A stretch of DNA of 13,424 nucleotides from VRUE01 sp036525295. Its GTDB lineage: Bacteria; Actinomycetota; Thermoleophilia; Solirubrobacterales; 70-9. The stretch spans positions 1 to 13,424 of the forward strand of contig DATDAQ010000008.1 in the NCBI GenBank assembly GCA_036525295.1, read 5' to 3'. Under the pieces are notes generated by a model, which saw nothing but the letters and a program-made list of their open reading frames with translations, was not told where the DNA came from and did no database searches. Each line of letters opens with the position of its first letter. Positions within the stretch are counted from its first letter, which is position 1. The translations under genes and the position numbers were made by a program. This document shows, piece after piece, positions 5,897 to 12,572 of this stretch.

Positions 5897-7560
5897 GGTG
5901 GGTCCCGGCGGCGCTGGCCGCCGCGGCTCTCTTCGTTCCGGCGGCGGCAAGCGCGGACGTGGGCGCCTCCGAGGCGACTCGCAACGCCGCGCAGGACTCG
6001 AAGGTGGTGGAGGAGCGCAGGGAGAACGGGGGACTTACGCACACGACCGCCAGGGTCGACGGCAACTGGGAGGTCGCCTGGTTCGCGGATGACGAGCAGG
6101 CGGCCCTCGTTCTCGTCGATCCGGCAACCGGCGCCGTGCGCGAGTCCTGGACCGGGTACCAGGTCGCCTGGAAGATGGCGCGCGGCTACTCGGGCGCCTT
6201 CGGCCACAAGCTCAACGCCCCCTACGTCTTCCTGCCGCTCTGCGCGATCTTCCTCCTCGGCCTGGTCGACTGGAGGCGCCTGCTCCGGCTCGCCAACCTC
6301 GACCTCCTCTTCCTGCTCGGCTTCGGCGTCTCGCACCTCTTCTTCAACCGGGGCGAGATCGGCGTCTCGGTCCCGCTCCAGTACGTGCCCCTCGCCTACC
6401 TCTTCGGCCGGGCGCTGTGGCTCGGCCTGCGCGGCCGCGGCGAGGGAATCAGGCCGGTCTGGCCAGCTGCCTGGCTGCTCGTCGCCGCGCTTTTCCTGAT
6501 CGGGTTCCGGGTCGGCCTCAACGTCGCCGACTCGGGCGCGATCGACGTCGGCTACGCGGGCGTGGTCGGCGCCGACCGGGTAGCCCACGGAGAACCGGTC
6601 TACGGCAACTTCCCCGAGGACGTCTCCCAGGGAGACACCTACGGTCCGGTCAACTACCTCGCCTACGTCCCCTTCGAGGCGATCTGGCCCTGGCCGGGGA
6701 GCTGGGACGACCTCCCCGCCGCCCACGGCGCCGCGGTCTTCTTCGACCTCGCGACCTTCGCGCTGCTGATCCTGCTTGGCCGTCGTATCCGCCCCGGACC
6801 GGAAGGCAACAGGCTCGCGGCAACGCTCGCCTTCGGCTGGGCGGCTTATCCCTATACCGCCTTCGCTCTTCTCTCCAACTCAAACGACACGTTGGTGGCG
6901 ATGCTCCTCGCCGCCACGCTGTTGGTCCTTGTCCGTCCGGTGGCAAGGGGAGCGATGGCCGCTCTCGCAACTCTCGCCAAGTTTGCACCGGTGGTGTTGG
7001 TGCCGATGTTCGCGACGTATCGGCGCTGGCCCGCGGGTCCTGTCGCTGCAGGGGACCCACCGCCCCTTCCGGTCGCTAAAGCGTCCTCAGGGGCGGTCCC
7101 CCCTACAGCGCCACCCGCGGGAGTGACGTTCGTAATCGCCTTCGCACTAACAGCTTTTGTCCTGCTGCTTTGGCCCGCGATTGATCCCGGGCTCTCCACC
7201 GTCTACGACCGTACGATCGACTACCAGGCCAGTCGAGACTCCCCATTCAGCATCTGGGGTCAGGTAGCTGGGCTAGAGCCGCTGCGGGTTGCGATCCTCG
7301 CGGCCGTAGGAGCTCTCTCGGTGTTCCTGGCTTTCCGACCCAGGCGGAAGAGCCTGGCGCAGGTAGCTGCTCTCGGCGCGGCGCTTTTGATTGGCCTCCA
7401 GCTGACTATGCAGCACTGGTTCTACCTCTACATCGTCTGGTTCTACCCTCTGCTGCTGGTGGCAATGGTGGTCAGGGACCCCTCAGTCGGGCACTCAAGC
7501 GCGGCTCCCGCCGCGCGTCCGACAGAGGGGTCCCTGACCACCCCTGTTACCAACTCGTAG
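5893..7560 (+). CDS. GT87/DUF2029-like polytopic glycosyltransferase with secreted N-terminal PepSY-like domain
   Basis: 555-residue membrane protein that would transfer a sugar from a lipid-linked donor on the outer face of the membrane. ATG 5893 overlaps the previous stop (ATGA); the longer frame from 5845 is rejected because it loses the signal peptide. Order: signal peptide 1-21 (ends AAASA), a soluble segment 25-95 with WEVAWF and VDPATGAVRESW resembling a PepSY unit, then roughly ten membrane helices from 110. Between them, DVGYAGVVGADRVAHGEPVYG (218-238) and TYGPVNYLAYVPF (249-261) resemble the conserved loop of DUF2029/GT87 proteins, with acidic residues Asp213 and Asp218 before it. 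Oddities: residues 380-410, in a loop between two helices, and 525-550, at the C-terminus, are Pro/Ala/Ser-rich and encoded by two palindromic elements. Acceptor and sugar are unknown; GT87 assignment is by pattern. Confidence 0.82.
   Translation: MRWVPAALAAAALFVPAAASADVGASEATRNAAQDSKVVEERRENGGLTHTTARVDGNWEVAWFADDEQAALVLVDPATGAVRESWTGYQVAWKMARGYSGAFGHKLNAPYVFLPLCAIFLLGLVDWRRLLRLANLDLLFLLGFGVSHLFFNRGEIGVSVPLQYVPLAYLFGRALWLGLRGRGEGIRPVWPAAWLLVAALFLIGFRVGLNVADSGAIDVGYAGVVGADRVAHGEPVYGNFPEDVSQGDTYGPVNYLAYVPFEAIWPWPGSWDDLPAAHGAAVFFDLATFALLILLGRRIRPGPEGNRLAATLAFGWAAYPYTAFALLSNSNDTLVAMLLAATLLVLVRPVARGAMAALATLAKFAPVVLVPMFATYRRWPAGPVAAGDPPPLPVAKASSGAVPPTAPPAGVTFVIAFALTAFVLLLWPAIDPGLSTVYDRTIDYQASRDSPFSIWGQVAGLEPLRVAILAAVGALSVFLAFRPRRKSLAQVAALGAALLIGLQLTMQHWFYLYIVWFYPLLLVAMVVRDPSVGHSSAAPAARPTEGSLTTPVTNS
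7030..7121. repeat. 92-bp nested palindromic element inside the glycosyltransferase gene
   Basis: Four concentric stems are seen: CCCGCGGGT/ACCCGCGGG (7030-7038/7113-7121), CGCTGCAGGGG against CCCCTACAGCG with one mismatch (7044-7054/7100-7110), ACCGCCCCT/AGGGGCGGT (7059-7067/7089-7097), and CGCT/AGCG (7074-7077/7080-7083). It is translated as a Pro/Ala-rich loop (residues 380-410) between two membrane helices, so it does not break the frame. Confidence 0.85.
7467..7542. repeat. 76-bp palindromic element with 18-bp perfect arms at the 3' end of the glycosyltransferase gene
   Basis: GGTGGTCAGGGACCCCTC (7467-7484) and its exact reverse complement (7525-7542) flank a second stem GTCGG/CCGAC (7486-7490/7519-7523) and a central GCGCGGC-TCCC-GCCGCGC hairpin (7499-7516). 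It encodes residues 525-550, just after the last membrane helix; the TAG follows 15 nt later. No U-run follows, so it is not a standard terminator, although the folded RNA could affect the 3' end. The CAGGGACCCC core resembles CAGGGGACCC in the palindrome at 7030-7121. Confidence 0.92.
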
Positions 7561-7602
7561 GCACAGATCCGTCCGACATTCGGCTAATCGGAAGGCCCCT
7601 GG

Positions 7603-8727
7603 TTGGACAGCCACGGACCGGTGCCGATTCCCGAACGACCAGTGCGGGTTTCTAATCCAAATGTCCTATGGCACCCACGGCGCTCCTCGGCCCCAGCGCT
7701 TCTCGTAGCCGCAGTTCTCACCGTCCTGCTCGTCCTTCCGGCCTCGTCGCACGCGACGTCCTTGGAGTTCCTCGCTACGTGGGGGAGTCTCGGCACCGGT
7801 GCCGGTCAGTTCAACTCTCCCTCCGCCCTCGCTGTCGATCCAGAGGGGAACGCCCACGTCGCCGACACCTTCAACCACCGCATCCAGACCTTCGACTACT
7901 GCCACAGGTGGACGAGCACGCTCGGGGGCCTTGGGTCAGGCGACGGAGAGCTCAACGCTCCGCTCGGAGCCGACCTCGACTCGCACGGAAACCTCTACGT
8001 CGCCGACGCGAACAACAACAGGGTCGAGGTCTTCGCCCCTTCGGGCACTTTCCTCCACGCCTGGGGCAGCCCCGGCTCCGGCAACGGCCAGTTCAGGCTG
8101 CCCGTCGCCCTCGCGATCGACTCGAACGACGTCGTCTACGTCCTCGACCTGGACAACAACCGTGTCCAGGCCTTCGATTCGACGGGCAAATTCCTCCGCA
8201 AATGGGGCAGCTTCGGCTCCGGCAACGGCCAGTTCAAATCTCCGCGAAGCATCGTCGCTGGCCCGCTCGGAGAGGTCTACGTCGCCGACACGAGCAACAA
8301 CCGCATCCAGGCCTTCGACGCGACCGGTGCCTTCCTCTCCAAATGGGGCACACTCGGGTCCGCCCCCGGCCAGTTCCGCTTTCCGGTCGGGGTGGCCACC
8401 GGCCCGCTCGGCGAGGTATACGTCACCGAGGGCAGTCCCAACCACCGGATACAGGTCTTCGGCGATCCACCGCCGACGGTTGCGGACCTGCTCGAGTCCG
8501 TGGCCGGTCTGGGGCTTCCACACGGCATCGAGAACAGCCTGGAGGCGAAGCTGCGCGGCGCCCAGGCCAGCCTCGACCGGGGCCAGCCCCGAACCGCGGC
8601 CAACAAGCTCGGCGCGCTGCTTTCCGAGCTGGCGGCCCTGAGCGGCAAGAAGGTCGGCTCGCCCGCCGCCGACAGCCTCACCGCGGAAGTCCAGGCCACC
8701 CTACGGGCACTGAGCTGCCTGGAGTGA
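7603..8727 (+). CDS. Secreted NHL-repeat protein with C-terminal FIMAH domain
   Basis: 374-residue exported protein. After a signal peptide (Arg-Arg at 26-27, hydrophobic core 31-45, probable cleavage after SSHA) come five NHL repeats of about 47 residues (57-101, 102-148, 149-195, 196-242, 243-288), each of the form WGS.GSGNGQF..P...A....G.VYVAD..NNRIQ.FD. These should form an incomplete or five-bladed beta propeller for protein or glycan binding. Residues 292-374 (LLESVAGLGLPHGIENSL...KLGALL...GKKV) match the FIMAH helical domain often found at the C-terminus of secreted actinobacterial proteins. TTG 7603 has GGAAGG 7 nt upstream; GTG 7621 or 7642 would also keep the signal peptide. The gene ends 6 bp from the convergent metallophosphoesterase gene. 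Ligand unknown. Adjacent repeats 3 and 4 are also very alike in DNA, indicating recent unit duplication. Confidence 0.85.
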   Translation: MDSHGPVPIPERPVRVSNPNVLWHPRRSSAPALLVAAVLTVLLVLPASSHATSLEFLATWGSLGTGAGQFNSPSALAVDPEGNAHVADTFNHRIQTFDYCHRWTSTLGGLGSGDGELNAPLGADLDSHGNLYVADANNNRVEVFAPSGTFLHAWGSPGSGNGQFRLPVALAIDSNDVVYVLDLDNNRVQAFDSTGKFLRKWGSFGSGNGQFKSPRSIVAGPLGEVYVADTSNNRIQAFDATGAFLSKWGTLGSAPGQFRFPVGVATGPLGEVYVTEGSPNHRIQVFGDPPPTVADLLESVAGLGLPHGIENSLEAKLRGAQASLDRGQPRTAANKLGALLSELAALSGKKVGSPAADSLTAEVQATLRALSCLE

Positions 8728-8733
8728 CGCCGC

Positions 8734-9507
8734 TCAGCTGGGCGCCGGCACCATCACCTGCTCGATCGAGTCGGCCAGCCCCCGCTCGTTGACGTCGACC
8801 ACCGCGCCCATCACCCAGACGTCCTCCTCGGCGGTCTCGAACTTGACCGGCATCTGGGTGATCAGGCGCTCGAGGATCAGCTCCGGCTTCACGCCGAGCA
8901 CGCTGGTCCGCGACCCGGTCATCCCGACGTCGGAGATGAACGCGGTCCCCTGTGGCAGCACCCTTGCGTCAGCCGTCGGCACATGGGTGTGGGTGCCGAG
9001 CACGGCGGCGACGCGGCCGTCGAGGTGCCAGCCCATCGCCACCTTCTCGCTCGTCACTTCAGCGTGGAAATCGACGATCGCGAAATCGCACTCGATCTTC
9101 TCGAGGATGTTGTCGGCCTCGTGGAACGGGGAGCGGGCGACATCGAGCCCGATCGCCCCGCTGAGGTTGATCGCACCGACCCGCTTGCCGGCAACCTCGA
9201 GGACGGTGTAGCCGCGACCGGGATTCGCGTAGGGGTAGTTGGCGGGCCGCACGACCCGGTCGCTGCGGTTGAGGAAGTCGTAGACCTCCCGGTGGCGGTA
9301 GACGTGGTTGCCGGTCGTGATCGCGTCGGCACCGGCGTCGAAGATCGCCTTTGCCGTCTTCTCGGTGATCCCCATCCCACCGGCCGAGTTCTCGCCGTTG
9401 ACGATCGTCATGTCGGGGGCGTAGCGCTCCCGCAGCCCCGGCATCGCGGCATGCAGGCCTCGCCGCCCCGGCCCGCCGACCACGTCGCCGATGAAAAGGA
9501 TTCTCAT
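8734..9507 (-). CDS. ymdB: YmdB-family metallophosphoesterase (TIGR00282)
   Basis: 257-residue cytoplasmic calcineurin-like phosphoesterase; the Bacillus subtilis relative YmdB hydrolyses 2',3'-cyclic nucleotides and affects biofilm and motility decisions. Metal-site motifs are all present: Asp8 in MRILFIGDVVG, NGEN (37-40), GNH (66-68), DFHAE with His148, and GTHTH with His173 and His175. Full family length. ATG 9507 places the conserved MRILFIGDVVG exactly at the N-terminus; a TTG ten codons upstream (9537) would add MRISQLVSGV, which is not family-like and would reach further into the divergent gene's leader. A TAGTGT box 8 nt upstream suggests a short-leader or leaderless message. In many bacteria the gene sits beside rny (RNase Y); that neighbour is not seen here. 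Confidence 0.92.
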   Translation of the reverse strand: MRILFIGDVVGGPGRRGLHAAMPGLRERYAPDMTIVNGENSAGGMGITEKTAKAIFDAGADAITTGNHVYRHREVYDFLNRSDRVVRPANYPYANPGRGYTVLEVAGKRVGAINLSGAIGLDVARSPFHEADNILEKIECDFAIVDFHAEVTSEKVAMGWHLDGRVAAVLGTHTHVPTADARVLPQGTAFISDVGMTGSRTSVLGVKPELILERLITQMPVKFETAEEDVWVMGAVVDVNERGLADSIEQVMVPAPS

Positions 9508-9515
9508 GACGCCTG

Positions 9516-9521
9516 ACACTA
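9516..9521 (-). promoter_or_regulatory. Possible -10 box for ymdB
   Basis: On the minus strand TAGTGT ends 8 nt before the ATG at 9507. No convincing -35 was identified. It matches the TAnnnT-then-start arrangement seen before other genes in this window. Confidence 0.3.
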
Positions 9522-9580
9522 GCTGCGAAATGCGCAAGGGTGTAGGCGTGAGTGAGGACAGCGAGATCCTGGAGCGCGCG

Positions 9581-10237
9581 ATGCGCTACCCGTACGCGGT
9601 GCCGGCGCGCTCGTTCGTGCAGCAGGGGCATCGCACTCTCGACCCGGCAGAGGTCGAGATAGATCGAGAGCAACGCTCGCGGCTTCTCGTCTACGGCTCG
9701 AACGCCTCGCCCGAATCGCTGGCCCGCAAGCTGGCCCTCAGCTCCGACCCGGTGCTGGTCGAGGCCGCCTGGCTGCACGACTTCGACGTGGTCTACTCGG
9801 CGCACTTCGCGCCCTACGGTGCGGTACCGGCGACGCTCCAGCGCAGCCCTGGGACCACGGTCAGGGTGGCGATCATCCACCTGACCGACGAGCAGTTACG
9901 ACTGGTCACGGCGACCGAGCCCAACTACGAGCTCGTGCCCTTCGACACGGCGAGCTGCGAGCTGCCCAACGGCGAAGCGGTCACGCAGCTCTCCGCCTAC
10001 ATCAGCCGCCACGGCTGCCTGCTGGCCGATGGCGAGGAGGTCGCCCTCGTGGCCGTACCCGCCCGCGTCCGCCGCTTCGCCGAGCTGAGCGAGCCCCAGG
10101 TGCTCGAGCGCCTGCGCCTGCAGCTCTGCCCAGAGGAGAGCATCGACGCCTTCGTCCTCGCCGGCGTCACCGACCCCGAGCTGGCGCAGGCCCGGACCGC
10201 CCAGCTCGAGCGACGCACCTTCTTGCCGCCAAGCTGA
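9581..10237 (+). CDS. GGCT-like (gamma-glutamylcyclotransferase fold) protein, function unknown
   Basis: 218 residues starting at ATG 9581, which has GGAG 6 nt upstream and gives the N-terminus MRYPYAVPARSF. In-frame starts at 9548 (GTG) and 9530 (ATG) are possible and would add 11 or 17 residues. The motif RLLVYGSNASPESLARKLA (from residue 34) resembles the YGSN loop that binds the gamma-glutamyl group in GGCT-fold proteins. A later segment, VRVAIIHLTDEQLRLVTATEPNYELV, resembles the GGCT-fold strand/helix followed by an acidic E..Y patch. I cannot assign the catalytic glutamate, so activity on gamma-glutamyl peptides is unproven. The protein looks cytoplasmic with no signal peptide. It is divergent from ymdB with a 73-bp gap and stands apart from the secreted-protein gene downstream. 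Low similarity to named GGCT enzymes makes 'conserved hypothetical with GGCT-like fold' the honest label. Confidence 0.75.
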   Translation: MRYPYAVPARSFVQQGHRTLDPAEVEIDREQRSRLLVYGSNASPESLARKLALSSDPVLVEAAWLHDFDVVYSAHFAPYGAVPATLQRSPGTTVRVAIIHLTDEQLRLVTATEPNYELVPFDTASCELPNGEAVTQLSAYISRHGCLLADGEEVALVAVPARVRRFAELSEPQVLERLRLQLCPEESIDAFVLAGVTDPELAQARTAQLERRTFLPPS

Positions 10238-10264
10238 CTTCACCAACGCTGGGGTACGGGATGT

Positions 10265-10301
10265 GGTTTTTCCGAAAACCTCCCTTCCATTTTTGAAAAC
10301 C
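10265..10301 (+). promoter_or_regulatory. AT-rich operator-like region with two TTTTT..GAAAACC motifs
   Basis: TTTTTCCGAAAACC (10267-10280) and TTTTTGAAAACC (10290-10301) are similar direct copies whose central G residues (10274, 10295) lie 21 bp apart, about two helical turns. The first also forms GGTTTT-TCCG-AAAACC (10265-10280). The stretch is much more AT-rich than its surroundings. It could be an operator or upstream promoter element; a terminator for the preceding gene is less likely because the hairpin is not followed directly by a T-run. Confidence 0.45.
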
Positions 10302-10306
10302 CAGGT

Positions 10307-10312
10307 TAGGGT
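10307..10312 (+). promoter_or_regulatory. Possible -10 box for the InlB-like repeat gene
   Basis: TAGGGT ends 6 nt before the GTG at 10319, with a candidate -35 TTCCAT (10285-10290) 16 nt upstream. The same bases contain AGGGTGAG, which could instead be the ribosome-binding site, so the two readings compete. Confidence 0.35.
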
Positions 10313-10318
10313 GAGCAT

Positions 10319-11215
10319 GTGAAACGCCTCCGATTCAGGGCGGTCGCGATCCTCCTGGCCTCCTTGGGGCTGGCGCTGCCGAGCGCGGCAGTGGCCCTGC
10401 TGATCAGCAGCGAAGGGGAAGGCAGCACCCTTACCGTGATCATCAACGGCCCCGGCTCGGTGTACATACCGGAATGGGGAACCTGCCTCCCACCCTCTTG
10501 TGAAGTTGAACTGCCAGGGCCAAAAGCCACGCTGACCGCGATTCCGGACCCGGCCGCGGCCTTGGTCAGCTGGAAAGGCTGCGATTCGGTCGCCGGGGGC
10601 CAGTGCACGGCGACCATGGGCACAGGGAAAGCGGTCGTCGCGACTTTCATAGGCACCCCCAAACTCACGGTCTCCAAAGCGGCGGGCTCGGGTCTCGGCA
10701 AGGTGACCAGCTATCCGGGTGGCATCCTCTGCCTGGCCAACTGCTCGACCACCACTGCTGCCTTCAAAGAAGGCGCCAAAGTCAAACTCAACCAGGCTTC
10801 GTCCAAGCATTTCCACTTCGTCGAATGGCTCGGGGATTGCACCGGCTCGGGTCTATGCGAAGTGACGATGGGCGAAGCGCGTGATGTCGAGGTGCTCTTC
10901 GCCGAAGATCCCAAGTTCAGCCTCACCGTCACCAAGAACGGCGACGGTGACGGCACAGTCAAGAGTTCGCCTTCGGGAATCAACTGCGGCTCGATCTGCT
11001 CTTCGACGGTTGCCTCCTTCTACGAAGGCGAAGTGGTCGAACTCACCGCTACCCCCGCCAAAGGCCTGATCTTCGAAGGCTGGGACGGAGGCGGTTGCTC
11101 GGGGACCGGCGCCTGCAAAGTCACGATGAGCGGGGTCAAGTCGGTCGAGGCGATATTCGGGCCCAAACCTCCAATACCTCCGATATCCGAACCGTGTTGC
11201 CTGGAACTGCATTGA
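10319..11215 (+). CDS. Secreted protein with three InlB B-repeat-like cysteine-rich domains
   Basis: 298-residue exported protein. The signal peptide is MKRLRFRAVAILLASLGLALPSA-like, with cleavage near residue 24-30. Three homologous units follow (about 38-111, 115-195, 200-280), each running LTV....G.GTV.S.P.GI.C...C...F..G..V.L.A.P.....F..W.G.C.G.G.C.VTM.....V.A.F, the pattern of bacterial InlB B-repeat/Flg_new-type domains. Each unit carries four cysteines in matching positions (56/61/88/96, 138/142/174/180, 223/227/260/266), suggesting two disulfides per unit outside the cell. It ends with a Pro-rich tail and a Cys-Cys pair (293-294). GTG 10319 is the start; the ATG at 10317 runs straight into a stop. 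Codon use differs from neighbours, with AAA and GAA common. The stop is 4 bp from the convergent permease stop. Probably a surface adhesin-like or structural protein; ligand unknown. Confidence 0.82.
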   Translation: MKRLRFRAVAILLASLGLALPSAAVALLISSEGEGSTLTVIINGPGSVYIPEWGTCLPPSCEVELPGPKATLTAIPDPAAALVSWKGCDSVAGGQCTATMGTGKAVVATFIGTPKLTVSKAAGSGLGKVTSYPGGILCLANCSTTTAAFKEGAKVKLNQASSKHFHFVEWLGDCTGSGLCEVTMGEARDVEVLFAEDPKFSLTVTKNGDGDGTVKSSPSGINCGSICSSTVASFYEGEVVELTATPAKGLIFEGWDGGGCSGTGACKVTMSGVKSVEAIFGPKPPIPPISEPCCLELH

Positions 11216-11219
11216 ACAC

Positions 11220-12572
11220 CTAGACCGCCGCGAACCGCCGCAGCGCGAAGCGGGCGACCAGGCCATAGGCGACGATCAGGGCCGCCAGGTGCAGCAGGGC
11301 GACGCCCAGGTCGGGCCCGGCCGGGTCGAGCGCGGCCGTCATCGCGTCGAGCGCCGGCTTGAAGGGGAAGAGGGCGGTGACGATCTCGATCACGTCGGAG
11401 AGCGCGGCGCCGACGACGCCGGAAGGGATGAGGGAGAGGAAGGCGACCGGTAGGACGACCATGAAGGCGAGCAGGGAGACGGCGCGAACCTCGCGTGCGG
11501 CCGCCCCGAGAGCCGCCCCCGCCGCCCCGAGAGCCGCCCCGCCGGCCACGATCGCCACCAGCCAAAGACCGAAGCGGCTCCAGTGCAGGGGCACGAAGAG
11601 GGCGAGGCCGGCCAGCATCAGCAGGGTCACCGCCAGCCCGACCACGACTCCCAGCACCACCTTCTCGGTCAGCAGGGCCGAGTGGGAGATCAGCCCGCGG
11701 GTGAGCCGGGGGAAGGCGTTCTCCTCCCGCTCCAGCGCCAGCGAACCGGCGACGAGAAGGACGACGACGAAGGCGAGCGTGAACGTCGCGGCAACGGCGA
11801 TCGCGAAGGATTCGAGCGGGGGGGAGGAGCCGTCGACGACTTCCTTGTCGACCGCGATCGGCTGCGCGAGGCGGCTCAGCAGCGGCTCGCCCGTGGCGAG
11901 GTTGTTGCGGGCCAGCCTGGTGAACCGGATCACCCGGTCGACCGAGTCGCGAAGGTCGCCCGGAGGCAGTGACGGTCGCAGGGACTCGACGATCCTCGCG
12001 CTGTTGCGCAGGCCGAGGATTTCGATTGTCTGGCCCAGCACCTTGAGGTCGCCGCCGTCGAGGACGAGCCCGAGGAATTTGCCGCCTTCGGCCGCGATGC
12101 GGCGTGCGATTACGAGGTTTGCCTGCGCGATCAGCGCGTCGATCCGGTCGTTCACCAGGCGCGCCTTCACCGGGTCCTCCTCGCTGACGACCACCTCGAT
12201 CTCGGGGGTGTTGGGAAACGGCGTCGAAAGGGAGTTGATCCGGTTCACCAGGTTGGCGGGGAGGATCAGGGCCGCGAGGACGTCGCCCGAGCGGACCTCC
12301 TCGATTGCTTCGGCACGGCTCTTGACGTGGACGCACTCGACCCGGGCGCAGATGCGGTCGTTGACGCCGATGTTCGGCAGCTCCCTGGTGCCGACGCTGA
12401 CCCGAGCGTCGGCGGGAACCTCGTTGAGGAAGGCGACACGCGGCTTCTCCGGCGAGCGCGAGATCGCGAAGCCGACCAGGACGGCGATCAGCACCGGGTA
12501 GGCGACGAGCAGGACCGCCTGCAGCGGTGAGCGCCGCAGGATCTGGAGGTCCTTCAGCAGCAGCCAGCGCAT
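11220..12572 (-). CDS. ABC-2 type transporter permease
   Basis: 450-residue membrane subunit of an ABC exporter. The N-terminus MRWLLLKDLQILRRSP is followed by helix 1 (about 17-38), then a large extracytoplasmic region of about 210 residues, then five or six helices in the C-terminal half (including FAIAVAATFTLAFVVVLLVAG and VVLGVVVGLAVTLLMLAGLAL). This is the ABC-2/YhgE-like layout in which one subunit with an extracellular insert works as a dimer. The ATG overlaps the ATPase stop as TGATG, so the two proteins are translationally coupled, and a GGGGG stretch 5 nt upstream may help initiation. The stop lies 4 bp from that of the convergent repeat-protein gene. Substrate cannot be inferred; drugs, lipids or polysaccharide are all possible for this group. 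Confidence 0.9.
   Translation of the reverse strand: MRWLLLKDLQILRRSPLQAVLLVAYPVLIAVLVGFAISRSPEKPRVAFLNEVPADARVSVGTRELPNIGVNDRICARVECVHVKSRAEAIEEVRSGDVLAALILPANLVNRINSLSTPFPNTPEIEVVVSEEDPVKARLVNDRIDALIAQANLVIARRIAAEGGKFLGLVLDGGDLKVLGQTIEILGLRNSARIVESLRPSLPPGDLRDSVDRVIRFTRLARNNLATGEPLLSRLAQPIAVDKEVVDGSSPPLESFAIAVAATFTLAFVVVLLVAGSLALEREENAFPRLTRGLISHSALLTEKVVLGVVVGLAVTLLMLAGLALFVPLHWSRFGLWLVAIVAGGAALGAAGAALGAAAREVRAVSLLAFMVVLPVAFLSLIPSGVVGAALSDVIEIVTALFPFKPALDAMTAALDPAGPDLGVALLHLAALIVAYGLVARFALRRFAAV

Noticed and set aside
5743..6726. A 327-codon minus-strand open frame over the phosphatase/glycosyltransferase junction
   Set aside because: Its reading is the complement of the signal peptide and membrane-helix region; no domain is recognisable and it would span two real genes.
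7467..7542. Reading the 3' palindrome as a Rho-independent terminator
   Set aside because: It lies inside the coding sequence, before the stop codon, and no T-run follows the right arm.
7800..8460. Periodic DNA repeats that might suggest a CRISPR or tandem-repeat array
   Set aside because: The period (about 141 bp) and degeneracy match 47-residue NHL protein repeats in an open frame; there are no short identical repeats with unique spacers.
9508..9537. TTG start for ymdB at 9537
   Set aside because: The added ten residues are not family-like, and the conserved MRILFIGDVVG begins at ATG 9507.
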